From Phytophthora hibernalis (Eukaryota > Oomycota > Peronosporomycetes > Peronosporales > Peronosporaceae), in the NCBI GenBank assembly GCA_012656075.1, contig JAAKBF010000116.1:62001-126000 (forward strand): 64,000 bases of DNA. The letters are read 5' to 3'. Under the pieces are notes generated by a model. The model made no database searches, was not told the origin of the DNA, and was given only the letters and a program-made list of their open reading frames with translations. A program made the position numbers and the translations under genes. Numbering within the stretch: position 1 is the stretch's first letter; every line of letters starts with the position of its first letter. Positions 40,370 to 50,560 of this stretch are shown one piece after another.

Positions 40370-40545
40370 TTTAAAGCGGTAGCGCACCGGTATATCGGCT
40401 GGCACCTTAGCCACCGGTAGCGCACCGGTATATCGGTTGGCCTTTTGAGAACCCCGTTTAGCCACCGGTAGCGAACCGGTATATCGGTTGGCCTTTGAGG
40501 ACCCCGTTTAGCCACCGGTAGCGCACCGGTATATCGGTCGCGTCC
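40370..40545 (+). repeat. Four-copy tandem repeat of about 50 bp
   Basis: Four copies of GGTAGCGCACCGGTATATCGG spaced by about 50 bp. The spacer GTTGGCCTTTGAGGACCCCG with GTTTAGCCACC is present in full between copies 2-3 and 3-4. The core contains two ACCGGT palindromes. The repeat sits in the gene-less spacer between the coding fragment ending near 40243 and the minus-strand gene ending at 40708. Confidence 0.85.
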
Positions 40546-40707
40546 CATGGAATAAATCCTGGGATAATGATACCGGTACAGGTAAACATTCTATCACACA
40601 CAGAAAGTGCATATTGTGCGAAGGTAAGGAACACTTCGAAACCTCTCTGTACGTTGTTTGAAATGGTTAGTAAAGTACTGCACTATGTTTTTTACTTGTG
40701 AGGTGTG

Positions 40708-43700
40708 TCATTTAACGGTCGTTGCCTGGTCAGTGGTCCGAGTGATGACTTCACACTTCAGGCTCTGCACATTCCGTTCGAGTTGATCCATGCGATCCGT
40801 CAACGTTCTTGCCCATTTGCGCATGCACTTGGTACAGCAGCAGCCATCGGGGTTCATGACGTCGCCGTCGTGGACTTCACCGTCGTCTGAAACGGCATCG
40901 GACATTTCAGGCTCAGATTGAGCGGCGTCGGTGTCAGCACCGCCGTTTTCAATGACTTCGGTTCCTGCATTTGCCGTCGTGGACTCGATCGTTGATGGCG
41001 TACGCTCTGCAATCGGAAGACTTCGCGCCGCTGCTGCTTCTGCTGGTGTAGGCGACTCTCTGGCATTTCTGCTGCTGATGTTTTCGGAGCTTCAAATGCC
41101 GCTGCTGCTGACCAAGACGGAGGCTCAGATCTCGCAAATGGGCCAGACGATGGAGTGCTTGAGCCCGACTCTGATCCACGCGTATGCCATGCTGCCAGCA
41201 AAGAGCGTGACGCTGCTTGGGGATCCACCCGTTTGTTTTTTGAAGCTTGCTCTGGCCTTGGCTTTATTTTCTGCAGCGGTGCTGTTGTCTCTACCTCAGC
41301 TTTCCCTAGTCTTGAATTATCATCTTTGCAGCGGAGCTGTAGATGATTGCAACAGAGCCGATACTCCCATATTAGAACTTGCCGATTTCGAGGTTACCGC
41401 TGCAGCAGGCTTCGTATTTTGTACCCGGGCTGGAAGCGAGTGTGGCGTAACTGTCTCCGTTTGTGGTGCCACCGACTTCGTGATAATGGTAATCGGCCTC
41501 CTCTGTATTGGAGGTGCTAATGGGCGTGATGTTCGCACTTCGCCACGGAACACTGATGCTGAAGTTGCCTTCGATGGCATTGAAGGGCGGACAGATCCGA
41601 CAGAACTCGAAGTCGCTGCTACCATCGAAGTTAAAGGCCGTGCAAAAGTCGTCGTCGTTGTTGGCGCCAAAGTCGACCGTGGGTTCGATTCTGATGTCAT
41701 GGCGTGTGAAGTAGCACTTCGCTTTTGTTCCGTAATAGCCGACGGGAGGCTAGATGGACTTTGCGGCATCACGTGGGCTCGTGTCTTTTCCTCCGCATCT
41801 ACCCGTGCGCGCTTGCTATCAGGCTCTTCGCGTTCATTCCGTTCGCTATCATCGGCCAGCCTTTTTGCCTTCATTGCTAAGCGTGTTGGCGCTGATTTCA
41901 AAACGCCCAGGGGTATCTTAGCAGGAGTGTCGACATTTGGCCGGAAACCCTGAGCCCTTTGAGCTCTGGCAATTTGATCACCAGTTATTGCTGAATCTCG
42001 CGGCTTGTTAACTCTTAGGTAGGCAAATGCCATACGAAACCTGCGTTCTCTGGCTGGATTGCCGCGCAGTGAGTCATTCGTTTCATTGAAGTCATTCAGC
42101 CACGTCCAGAAACGATGGCCATAAAGGCCCATGGACTCCCAGGATGAAGAGGAATCGGAATGGCAGGTAACACGTTTCCTCAGCTCCGACGCCGTGATTC
42201 TGATCCACTTCCTTCTGGAAAACGTCCAGGGTACAATTCGTTTCGCTAACAGCTCCGATCGATTTTTGCCGTCGAGATTTTCTGGTGGAGCAATCGTCGA
42301 AGGCGGTGATTTCGGTCGTTGCGGTTCTTCATGAATATAAGTTGGTGCAAATTCCTTCTTCCCCCGAATGTCCTTCGCATAAGGAGCATTCATTGAGAGC
42401 GACCTCTCTCAGAGCTTCTTCGAATACTTCGGGAAGATGATCTTGAACGAGAACGAGAGCGGGTGCGAACGTGAGAGGGAGCGCGATCTAGCCCTAGGAC
42501 GAGCTGGTTCAGCGATTTCGGACGTTCCAGCTCTTGTGTAGGCAAACCTATGCCACAGAGAGCGCTCTCTTGCTGGATGATCGCGGATGGACGGCAATGG
42601 CATATTGCGCGAATCGAGCCACCGCTCGAACTTTTGCGTATACTGCGCCATACTCTCTCCGGGCCAGAGAATAACAGGAATGCGCACCATCGTTTCATGT
42701 GGCCGTTTGAGGTCATCTTCGCGGATGACTCCATTGCGAAGTTTATACATCTCGTCCCGGAAAGCCTCCAGCGAGATGACCCGTCTTCCCAGTAATTGCT
42801 TGCGCATGATGTCCAGATGTGGTGATGTCGATCGGCGCACTTGTAACGGCGGCCTATCACTGCGCGGAGGTGACGCTGGTCTGCTGTACCGAGGTGACCT
42901 TGACGGAGATTTGTTCCAGCGTTGGACTTCACCGACGTGCTGACGCGGAGCAGTAGGCGAGGAAGCGGCTCTGGAATCCTGTCGACGACTTGGATCATGA
43001 TGCAGTGCAGGTTGTCTGTCGTATGTTCTCGGGGCTTCAGGTGGAGGCGACCTTGACGGAGATTTGTTCAAGCGTTGGACTTCACCGACGTGTTGGCGCG
43101 GAGCAGTAGGAGGCGAAGATGCTCTCGAATCCTGTCGACGTCTCGTATCCGAATGCAGCGCAGGTTGTCTGTCGTATGTTCTCGAGGATTCAGGTGGAGC
43201 AACGTGTCGTGCATGAGGTCGTTCTCTGGAGTAACTTCGTTCATGTTGTCTATCTCCTTGTCTGGATGCAAACCTCCCATTATCAGGAGAAATACGTCGT
43301 TCAAAGCTGGGGGTGTACGTCCTGTCTTCTCTTCTCACAGGATAAGGTTGTGGCTGTTGCACTGCGTTAAAACGTCTCGGAGGCGAGAAAGACGGCGACC
43401 GAGATCGCGAAGGTCTCTGACTCTCTTCTCTCCCTCTTTGCGGCCTCACCCGCATAAGCGCAAATTGCAGACGACAATTGCGTTCGGTCATGGGATCTTC
43501 TCGCATTGAAGCCAGCGACAGTCGCTGTGATGCCAGCCAACGGCAGAAGTCGCGTTCAAACTGTTGCAAACTCTCTCCTGGCCACAAAGGAACCGGAATT
43601 TCGCGCTCGTTCGGTGAGCGGCGTCTTGGGTCACGCATTTCCTCCTCATACTCGTCTACGGACATGACACGCGTCGTCAGCAGCTCTCGATACATGGGAA

Positions 43701-43782
43701 GTCGACCTCGGGTCATGATATCTGAATTGTTTTGTGCTCTATACTCGAAATCCGTTGACCAATCATCGACTGCCGCTATCAT
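40708..43782 (-). CDS. Unknown gene with a triplicated domain and a Cys/coiled-coil C terminus
   Basis: Reads from 43782 leftward. The first 457 codons contain two copies of an unrecognised domain of about 85-90 residues (residues 31-113 and 328-418). They share RV-x-S-x3-[FY], LWPGES, F-x2-WL-x-S and ER-x5-FA-x2-R: e.g. LWPGESLQQFERDFCRWLAS and LWPGESMAQYTQKFERWLDS. Between them is an Arg/Ser-rich linker with two tandem 51-residue repeats (RTYDRQPALH...NKSPSRSP at about 201-246 and 252-297). A TGA at 42409-42411 then interrupts; the same frame continues from 42393 for 357 codons with a third, more diverged copy (SWESMGLYGHRFWTWLNDF, RERRFRMAFAYLRV). A Ser/Thr/Pro-rich region follows and, after frame changes, the C-terminal GCCCTKCMRKWARTLTDRMD coiled coil. 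The SR-rich linker suggests a nuclear, RNA-related role, but this is only a guess. Confidence 0.6.
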
Positions 43783-43883
43783 TCCAGTGCATTATTGGCC
43801 TTTAATGATTGCGCCGTATTCCTTAACTTCCAATTCAATTTTCGTAAGACGGAAAACCAAATACGCTGCAATCATTTCGGCCA
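43783..43883. promoter_or_regulatory. 101-bp divergent spacer between the two unknown genes
   Basis: Separates the ATG codons of two divergently read genes. It contains AATGATTGCGCC at about 43804 and a partly inverted counterpart GCAATCATTT at 43869. The first matches the core of the 44-bp satellite at 33.6 kb. A shared bidirectional promoter is inferred from the spacing alone. Confidence 0.4.
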
Positions 43884-46129
43884 ATGAGAAATTCACTTGA
43901 ACAACAAGTTTCTGGGTTTCGTCGTAAAGCTGAAAAAGCAAATCACCCACCCTCCTTGACCAAGATGAGTGAGGAGTCGAATGCCAGCGCCTTGGACGCG
44001 CACAAGACCGTGGACGAGGCCTTCCCTGTGCGTCGTATACTGGGTATGCTACAGCGTGACGGACGCCTGAGTGAGCAGCCCCAGGAGCATCAGGAGAATC
44101 AGAATTTCAACAATCATCAGACTAAAGACATCGTGTCCGAGTCTCCTCCCTCTCAAGTGGACGAAGCCAGTCAGGAGACGGATTTCTCTACGGGGAGTTA
44201 CTTGGTAGTCTGCCCTGTCCGAGATGCAGCAGGACGTTTTCAACCGGGACAAGTCTCCGACTGCATCTAGCCGACATCTCCCTGTGTGACCAACCGGTTG
44301 TACTGTCGACAGAGAGCGGCAAGATCGAGTCCAAGTCGTGTTTCAAGTGTGGCAAGACCTTTGCAAGCTGGCAAGGACTACGGGGCCACCTCAACCGAGT
44401 CAAACCCTGTGACCTGGAAAAGCCGGCCCCTCCGACGATACGTCGTCGACCTGCTGCAAGTAGAACCTGCCCCAAGTGCAGCAAGACGTTCTCGAGTCCG
44501 CAGAGTCTTCGGATCCATATGAACAGAGTGAAGCCTTGTGATCAAGACAAGAGCAACGTGTCGACACCCACGACCCCACCGGCTACGACGCCATTGGCTA
44601 CGACACCGCCGGCTACGACGCCACCAGCCACGACGCTGCCGACAAACGCAGAAGAACTGAAGAAGGAAGCAGCCCGGAAAGCAAAGGCGAGGTACCAGGC
44701 ACGTAAAGCCTATTTGAAGAAGCGCGGACGTCTGGGCGAACTGGGTGCCCCACCGTCGTCGTTGAACCAGGCTGGAGAGGACCACAATGAACTCGACGAG
44801 ACTATGTCAAAACCCGACTTGAAGAGAAGCGCTACAGATGAATTGTCGCAGGACGGGAAAGCATGGATGCATCACAGGACGAATTCAAGAGACAGCGCGT
44901 GCAAGAAGATGCTCCACAAGAAGGTTTATCGATCGATTCACCTTCCGATGTATCCGGGCTGACTCAACCTAGCATCCCCACGCCTCCTTCGTCAGTTCCA
45001 CCTAAAAACCGTTGCCGAAGGAAGGAAGTTTCGTGCGTCGATCGAGCAAAGGCCACGGTGGTGATCTTCTTGCAGGAGGATGCAGTTGCCCACCATGCGT
45101 TCGACGATGGGCAAGAAAGCTGATGAATCGAATGCAGCAGCTTGAAGACGAGGTGCTGACGTTGCGGAAGCAAAAACAACTACTGGAATTGAGAATGGAG
45201 CGAATGGTTCGAGTGCGTCTTCAACTCAAATATCACCACCACCAATGTTGCAAATCAATGCTGTGGAGTCGGTTCAAGGTCAATTCGTGGAGGCTGGACG
45301 TTCGCTTCATTCAGCGGCTAATGGTGGTGACTACATGGTACAGCATGGCGGGATGGCTGATCTTTCTCAGAGAAAACCAATCGACATGTTCAGATCGCTG
45401 CTCAATGACCTGCCAATGCGTGGAGTGACTAACAGCGTCTCTCAATCCAGCAATATTTTGTCTCGACCTGAAGATCAACACAATGAGACTCGACCCGGTC
45501 ATCTATTGCTAGCTAGCGAAAACCAACAGCAGACTTCAACTGCTTTTGTTCTACAAAGTCCCGCCTCTGATCAAAGAAGCCTAATGGATGCTTACAGTCA
45601 TATGAACGATCAAATCCTGTTGAACGAGAGGACGGTCGAAGACTCTAGTGGTCACGTTCAAATTCTGTTGGGTTGTGACCAAGCGACCGCAACGGATTTC
45701 CGCAATCAAATTGATGAACTGCGCGCGTCGATCGCCGCCGAGAAGAGCAAGCGAGAAACCACAGTAGCGGCTTTGATTGCGCAAGAGTGGAAACCCCGAC
45801 GTGATGAGTTCAAGGCGCTTCTTGAAAGCGCATACGCCGTTGACTCTCCCAGTGAAGAACAAGCCCATCATGCTAAATGGTCGGACATCTCAAGCCAACT
45901 GTCCGTGAAAGAGAAAACCATCTTGGTGCTGGAGAAGCAAATGGACTCTCTTGGTGAGAGCGGTGGCACTAGCCGCTCCAGGTACGCAGAGATGGGCGAG
46001 TTGTCGAGCAAAATGGCCGCTGTGTACTCTGCGAAAATGGCACTGGCAAGCGATCGCGAGGGGATCTATCTAGGCCTCGTGAAGTCCAATACCCGTATTC
46101 GATCGCTAGTTAGGAGCACTTTACTGTGA
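43884..46129 (+). CDS. Unknown gene: two C2HC zinc fingers, Thr-Pro linker, Cys module, coiled coil
   Basis: A gene of about 745 codons in four frame steps, each equal to one lost base (near 44240, 44860, 45020 and 45230). The N terminus is hydrophilic (PVRRILGMLQRDGRLSEQPQ). Two zinc fingers of the form C-x2-C-x12-H-x6-C follow at 44339-44410 (CFKCGKTFASW...HLNRVKPC) and 44468-44539 (CPKCSKTFSSP...HMNRVKPC); the H-x-NR-x-KPC ending is a variant also found in some large DNA virus and protist proteins. A TTPPATTPPATT linker and a basic helix (AARKAKARYQARKAYLKKRG) come next. Then GCSCPPCVRRWARKLMNRMQ, homologous to the C terminus of the divergent neighbour, and coiled coil to the stop at 46127. 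It is probably a nucleic-acid-binding protein. Confidence 0.6.
44339..44539 (+). other. Tandem C2HC zinc-finger pair
   Basis: Two fingers in the same frame, each C-x2-C-x12-H-x6-C ending NRVKPC, separated by a Pro/Arg-rich linker of about 19 residues. The conservation between the two (CxKCxKTFxSxxxLRxHxNR) shows internal duplication. Confidence 0.8.
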
Positions 46130-46489
46130 TGGCATCGCGTTTTGATCAACGAAATTTATCTCTTTTAATTCGACTCAAACCAAGCACAGTAAAAGGTGGA
46201 TCATGAAACACCTCAACGGAAAACATTGATTTTAATTTGAAATGCACGAAATCGTGCTTACTGAAGTACTTCATACTTCGAGTATTCCTTAGCAAAGAGG
46301 TCGCGTCACTTCCTTACGTATGGTGTAGCTTCACTGCAACGAGAGCTCTTTTCACGCATTTCCATCGTTTCGCGGCACCACTTCTTGCTCGCCTTGCCCA
46401 ATAAATAAATAAATGACAGTGGTGTGCGGCAAGAAGCGCAGGTGCTTATCGGAAAGGTACCGTCTTTGCTTCGCGCGTATGGGCGCTTC
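46130..46489. other. Intergenic region between convergent genes
   Basis: No gene seen. It separates the 3' ends of the + strand zinc-finger gene and the minus-strand membrane-protein gene. A GAAGTACTTC palindrome lies near 46265. Confidence 0.5.
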
Positions 46490-47886
46490 TCAGTCGCCAA
46501 GTTTGTCGCTGTCTTGCCGTTGGCTCCCGAGTGTAGCAGCTCGATATCCACCACTCTCACGAAAAGTACTTTTGCTTGATGTATGGGTAGTAAACGATAA
46601 TAGCCACGAGAAAACGGCCATCCGATCGAGCACGCCGCACGTTCGACTTCCTTCGGGGAAATAAAATGCTGAGGTTGTTACCCTGGCCATCTGTCGAACG
46701 TGTGCTATCCACAGTCTACACCATTGTCCGAGCGCGATGGCACAAAACAGCACAACCACTTCCACGGTATTGAAATCTGAGCCTCCCGAGCCCAAACGTA
46801 CAGCCACAATCATAATCGCTCCACACGCCAACGAAATCGCGAGTGCTTCCACATCCTTCGTGGTCGCTTCGGATTTGAGCAGCGGGTGGCGACACCACTG
46901 GAAAACCCGAGGCCAGTGCAGCTGCAATTCCTTGGCCAACGAGTCCCCCACATCCGCAGCCAGCACCACCAGCACGAAGAGCGCGAGCTGGTTGCGGAAC
47001 TCCTGATTCATCGTCTGGTCGATCAGGTCTGCGAAGGCAATGAGCGGCGACACGACACACACGAGGCCGAGCACGTCGCACAATACGAGCAGCAAGCTCT
47101 GCATCACAACTTTGCTGGTCACCACGCGAAACACGATGATGATAATAGCACCGGCCAGGATGATGAACAGCGGGTCCACCTGTGCGTCGGACGCGATGAC
47201 GTCCACTTTCAGCTTCAAATAAGCATTTAAACTGGCAACGAGAACGCAGGCCTGGTACACGACTAGCACGACCGCGTCAGCTCCTGACGGGGCCAAAGAA
47301 CTGCAAAAATGGACACAAAAGCAGCCTCCACTGACGCTCCGACCATCATCCTCCAACCCGAGACGGGGTTACTGCCTTCAAACACGGAGCTCTCCACGGC
47401 GTAACCCAAGGTTACACTCACAGCAGCACCCAGCGTAGCCAGCAGAAAGGCGGCAATGAACCAGCGTCCGCCACATATCCTGTCAGCCAATGGGGCGATA
47501 GCAAAAGTCTTGGCGCGCATAGCTTCAGTTAAAAGTCGTGCGTAACTCTCTCTTGGGTCTTCTCTCCTTAGTGGTTGGTCTTCTAGTGCTCGAGCTTCGT
47601 CCTGAGTCTGAGTCTGATGATCTGAGTCCCCGTCTTCGTGTAGATTAACAGCCAATAGCAGCCGTTGTCGGATGCGGAAGGCTAGCCAACTCCACTCGAC
47701 TGCACCAATAGCTAACAGGAGTTGGCCTAAGAACAGCAGTAGATAGGCGTCCCCCACCTCCACGATAGCTACGACCCCCGCCGGTAGAAGAACGTATGTC
47801 AATACTGAGAAGAGTGTGGAGAGTGTGGGTCCTGAGCACGCGGCGTGGCCCGGTGGCCGCTCCTGCAGCTCCGTCATGAGCGCCAC
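46490..47886 (-). CDS. Polytopic membrane protein, paralogue of the gene at 49141 (one frame break)
   Basis: Starts at 47886 (MALMTELQERPPGHAACSGP). Several hydrophobic segments follow: FSVLTYVLLPAGVVAIVEVG, LLLFLGQLLLAIGAVEW, FIAAFLLATLGAAVSVTLGY, then in the second frame VVLVVYQACVLVASLNAYLK, LFIILAGAIIIIVFRVVTSK, LLLVLCDVLGLVCVVSPLIA, LALFVLVVLAADVGDSLAKE and AISLACGAIMIVAVRLG. Landmarks shared with the + strand neighbour include IRQR after the second segment and the Asp-Arg in the DRICGGRW region. The frame shifts once at about 47305, consistent with one base lost from a run of five A (T on the coding strand). The function is not recognised; it appears to be an oomycete-type membrane protein. 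Confidence 0.75.
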
Positions 47887-49140
47887 CTAAATAATTGACC
47901 GGATAACGACTGCCACTTTGTCTCTAGGGGGCCTTTTCGGTTCTGTTAGTTTGTGGCGGGCTGGGGTTGTGACGTTTTGTTTTCAGCCAGTGGTTGGCGT
48001 TGGAGAGGAAGATGAAGCGTGGGGATTGGTTGAAATACGACGTGTAATGCGAACGCACTTCTGTCGTGACTGGCTCGTTCCCATCTGGCCGGCAATATTA
48101 ATAATCACAGTTTACGGTACGGTTTTGGTTCTCCCTCTCTATTGGAGAAAGAGATACGTGAAGCGATTTCGGAGGGATTCGATATGGTGGGAGCGGATAC
48201 GTTCAGTAGGAATGACGTTTTGGGGCGACATGATCAGATATGGAGGGTACTAAAACAAAAGGTATTTTAAGAGGGACCTCCGTGTACGAACATCGGCTAC
48301 GGCAGCTGCGCCATCGTTTATAACAGTATCAATGACGTTGCACTCACGCCTCCGCCGTGATGTGTTGCAGGCTGCAACTTGCAGCGAGCAGACACCCACC
48401 GAGCCCGTACCGACTGGCTGCTGCAGAAAGAAATTCTTGCCAAGAATACCGAGCACGGCGTTCGAAGAAGTTCATCCAGCATCGCACGAAACGCGCCACA
48501 CTCCCGATTGATTTGAATTTACTGAATTCAGCACCATGTTCCATGCAAATTGAAGTTTTCGTGCAGCCCCAGTTAACAACTGAGTGATTCGAAGTATCTC
48601 TGTTGTTCGGTGCGAGCAGTCTGACCAAATAATACAGCAACACAAGATCCAGCCAGGATGAATCTTTCAACGCGCCTATCTCGAGAGGCAATCATGTGCT
48701 CGCGAGTGGAGCATGTGGTAGGACAAGGCCCAGCGCTGAGTTTGCAGGCGATGCATGTTGCGTCTACATGTAGTGTCACTACCGGTACACGTATTTTTAA
48801 TACATCCCGCCGCTAATAGTGATGGAGAGCCATTGCGATCTGGTTGCTTTGTTCCAGCCTCTCACCCATGACGACAATTCAGCTCATTTGGTCGATTGGC
48901 GGGATTAATTAGTCTGCCAATCAAAAGTGCGCCTTCATTTTCAGGATCTGCATCACTTGGCTTTTGTATCGCATCCCTATCCCTATCCCCAGTTTTTAAT
49001 CACTGATTAAAATGCACCTGTCATTGCCTTTCTTGCGTGGTGGGCCGCGTTCCACATCGCGGTTGTCGCGCATTCCCCCTCCCTCGCTCCCCGAGGGCGG
49101 CCAGCCCAGTCGGAAGCTCGCCGCCCAGTCCTAGCGGCGT
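47887..49140. other. Spacer between divergent paralogues; one doubtful small ORF
   Basis: Contains a 111-codon + strand frame (47918-48253) with one hydrophobic segment (VPIWPAILIITVYGTVLVLP) and a 115-codon minus frame (48344-48691), neither with a recognised domain. It includes the upstream regions of both membrane-protein genes. I find no RNA gene or repeat here. Confidence 0.35.
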
Positions 49141-50406
49141 ATGAATCCGTCGGACACCAGCTACAGCTCGCCCTCCCGTCGCCTGCAGCCGTCCAAGACG
49201 ACATCAACCAGCGGTCGATTGTTCGTGCTCCTCGCCACCCTCGCAGCTACTGCGGTGCTGCTCTCCTTCGTCTTCTACTCCATCCACGTGGGCCATTCGC
49301 GTCGCTCCGTGTACCTGTTGCAAGTCTGTCTGGGGATTGGTGCACTCCAGAAAAGCTGGTGGCACTATCGCATCCGTCAGCGGTTCCTGGCTCCTTTGGA
49401 GACGTCAGTGGCCGCAGTTTTCGGTGGTGGAGACCCAGAGAGACCACGACCTGATCCAGCCGAGTATGAACGTGAATTGCACGAGAGAATGGAGCCAAAG
49501 GCGTTCGCAGTTGCGAAATTTACAGACAGGTGGATGCAGGACGTTCGTGGCGCACCGGCGATAGTGACGTTAGTGGCGGCGTCTGCTATTGCTACAATTT
49601 CTACCATTATAGCAGTGTACTGTGAAGACACTGTCGCTGCGTGTGCTGGAGTAGGCGCTTTTACTGCAGTGGTGGGCGCTTGTCTCGCTCCGACGCCCAG
49701 TGACGGCATTGCTATTATAGTGCACGAAGGCGCGCTCACCGCTACGGCGATGACAACCATGATAGCGCACTACACTGGATCGGAAACGCAAAAAGCCATA
49801 TTGGATTATCTGTTCGTGGCGCTGGCTGGCTGGGTTATCATCGTGATCTCGCGTATTGTTGCATCCAAGAAACTCTTGGAGTGTTTCTTGATGGTGTCGC
49901 TGGATACTGTCGCGCTGCTGCACGTGACTGTTATTATGATGGAGGTCGTTGACTTTGTGGAGCACCCCCTGGCAAACAACCTCCCCCAAGAGCTCGCTGC
50001 ATTCTTCATCACGATTTTGTCGGCCGAGTTTGGGCACTACCTTTTTAATGTGGTGACAACGGAGTGGGCACCTCGCTTCCGGCGTTGGAGATGTTATCCA
50101 ACTGCAGACTTTATCGTTTCGGTGTCTTTCGGTGCTGCGGGTATGGTGATCTGGATGCTGTGGATATGTGCCACCAATTTGAGTGCGTGGAACGTGATTG
50201 CGCTTGTTAGCGCGGTGGCGCTATCCCAAGTGGGGCGCTCGTTCATGACGCTCATTCACGAGACAGCTTTGGCGCCTCCGTGGAACCGCACGTCATTTAC
50301 TGTTTGGAACAATGGTATCATGGAGCTCATGAACCCGTTCCTCGTCGGGTGGATTGTGTTCCATCCGTATGCCAAGACAATTCTGGAGGATGAGGGTGGG
50401 TACTAA
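49141..50406 (+). CDS. Polytopic membrane protein, 421 aa, intact
   Basis: An uninterrupted frame. A Ser-rich cytosol-like N terminus (MNPSDTSYSSPSRRLQPSKT) precedes about eight hydrophobic segments: LFVLLATLAATAVLLSFVFY, a second around VYLLQVCLGIGALQKSW, VTLVAASAIATISTIIAVYC, VGAFTAVVGACLAP, LFVALAGWVIIVISRIVASK, LLECFLMVSLDTVALLHVTV, AAFFITILSAEFGHYLFNVV, FIVSVSFGAAGMVIWMLWIC. It aligns along its whole length with the minus-strand protein at 46490-47886 (e.g. YRIRQRFLAPLE versus FRIRQRLLLAVN; KAFAVAKFTDRW versus KTFAIAPLADRI). The pair arose by inverted duplication. No transporter signature is recognised. The start is the first ATG, with no in-frame upstream Met. Confidence 0.85.
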   Translation: MNPSDTSYSSPSRRLQPSKTTSTSGRLFVLLATLAATAVLLSFVFYSIHVGHSRRSVYLLQVCLGIGALQKSWWHYRIRQRFLAPLETSVAAVFGGGDPERPRPDPAEYERELHERMEPKAFAVAKFTDRWMQDVRGAPAIVTLVAASAIATISTIIAVYCEDTVAACAGVGAFTAVVGACLAPTPSDGIAIIVHEGALTATAMTTMIAHYTGSETQKAILDYLFVALAGWVIIVISRIVASKKLLECFLMVSLDTVALLHVTVIMMEVVDFVEHPLANNLPQELAAFFITILSAEFGHYLFNVVTTEWAPRFRRWRCYPTADFIVSVSFGAAGMVIWMLWICATNLSAWNVIALVSAVALSQVGRSFMTLIHETALAPPWNRTSFTVWNNGIMELMNPFLVGWIVFHPYAKTILEDEGGY

Positions 50407-50560
50407 GCTTGGAGTTAGGAAATACTTCAAGTAGGAGAACACGGTGCTGCGCTCGAGGCAGCCACAGGTATTTATTAAGGGCGGAGCTGTAGAAAGTTAT
50501 GAATGTAATGACGGGAAATTCAACACCTTTATTGTCATTGCTGCATTCTACAGAGCAAGA

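Noticed and set aside
40931..41953. 340-codon + strand open frame
   Set aside because: Antisense of the minus-strand unknown gene, whose frame has better protein character and links to recognisable domain repeats.
42409..42411. Selenocysteine reading of the in-frame TGA
   Set aside because: No redox context (no neighbouring Cys or thioredoxin-like motif) and no recognisable SECIS-like hairpin downstream; a mutation or base error is simpler.
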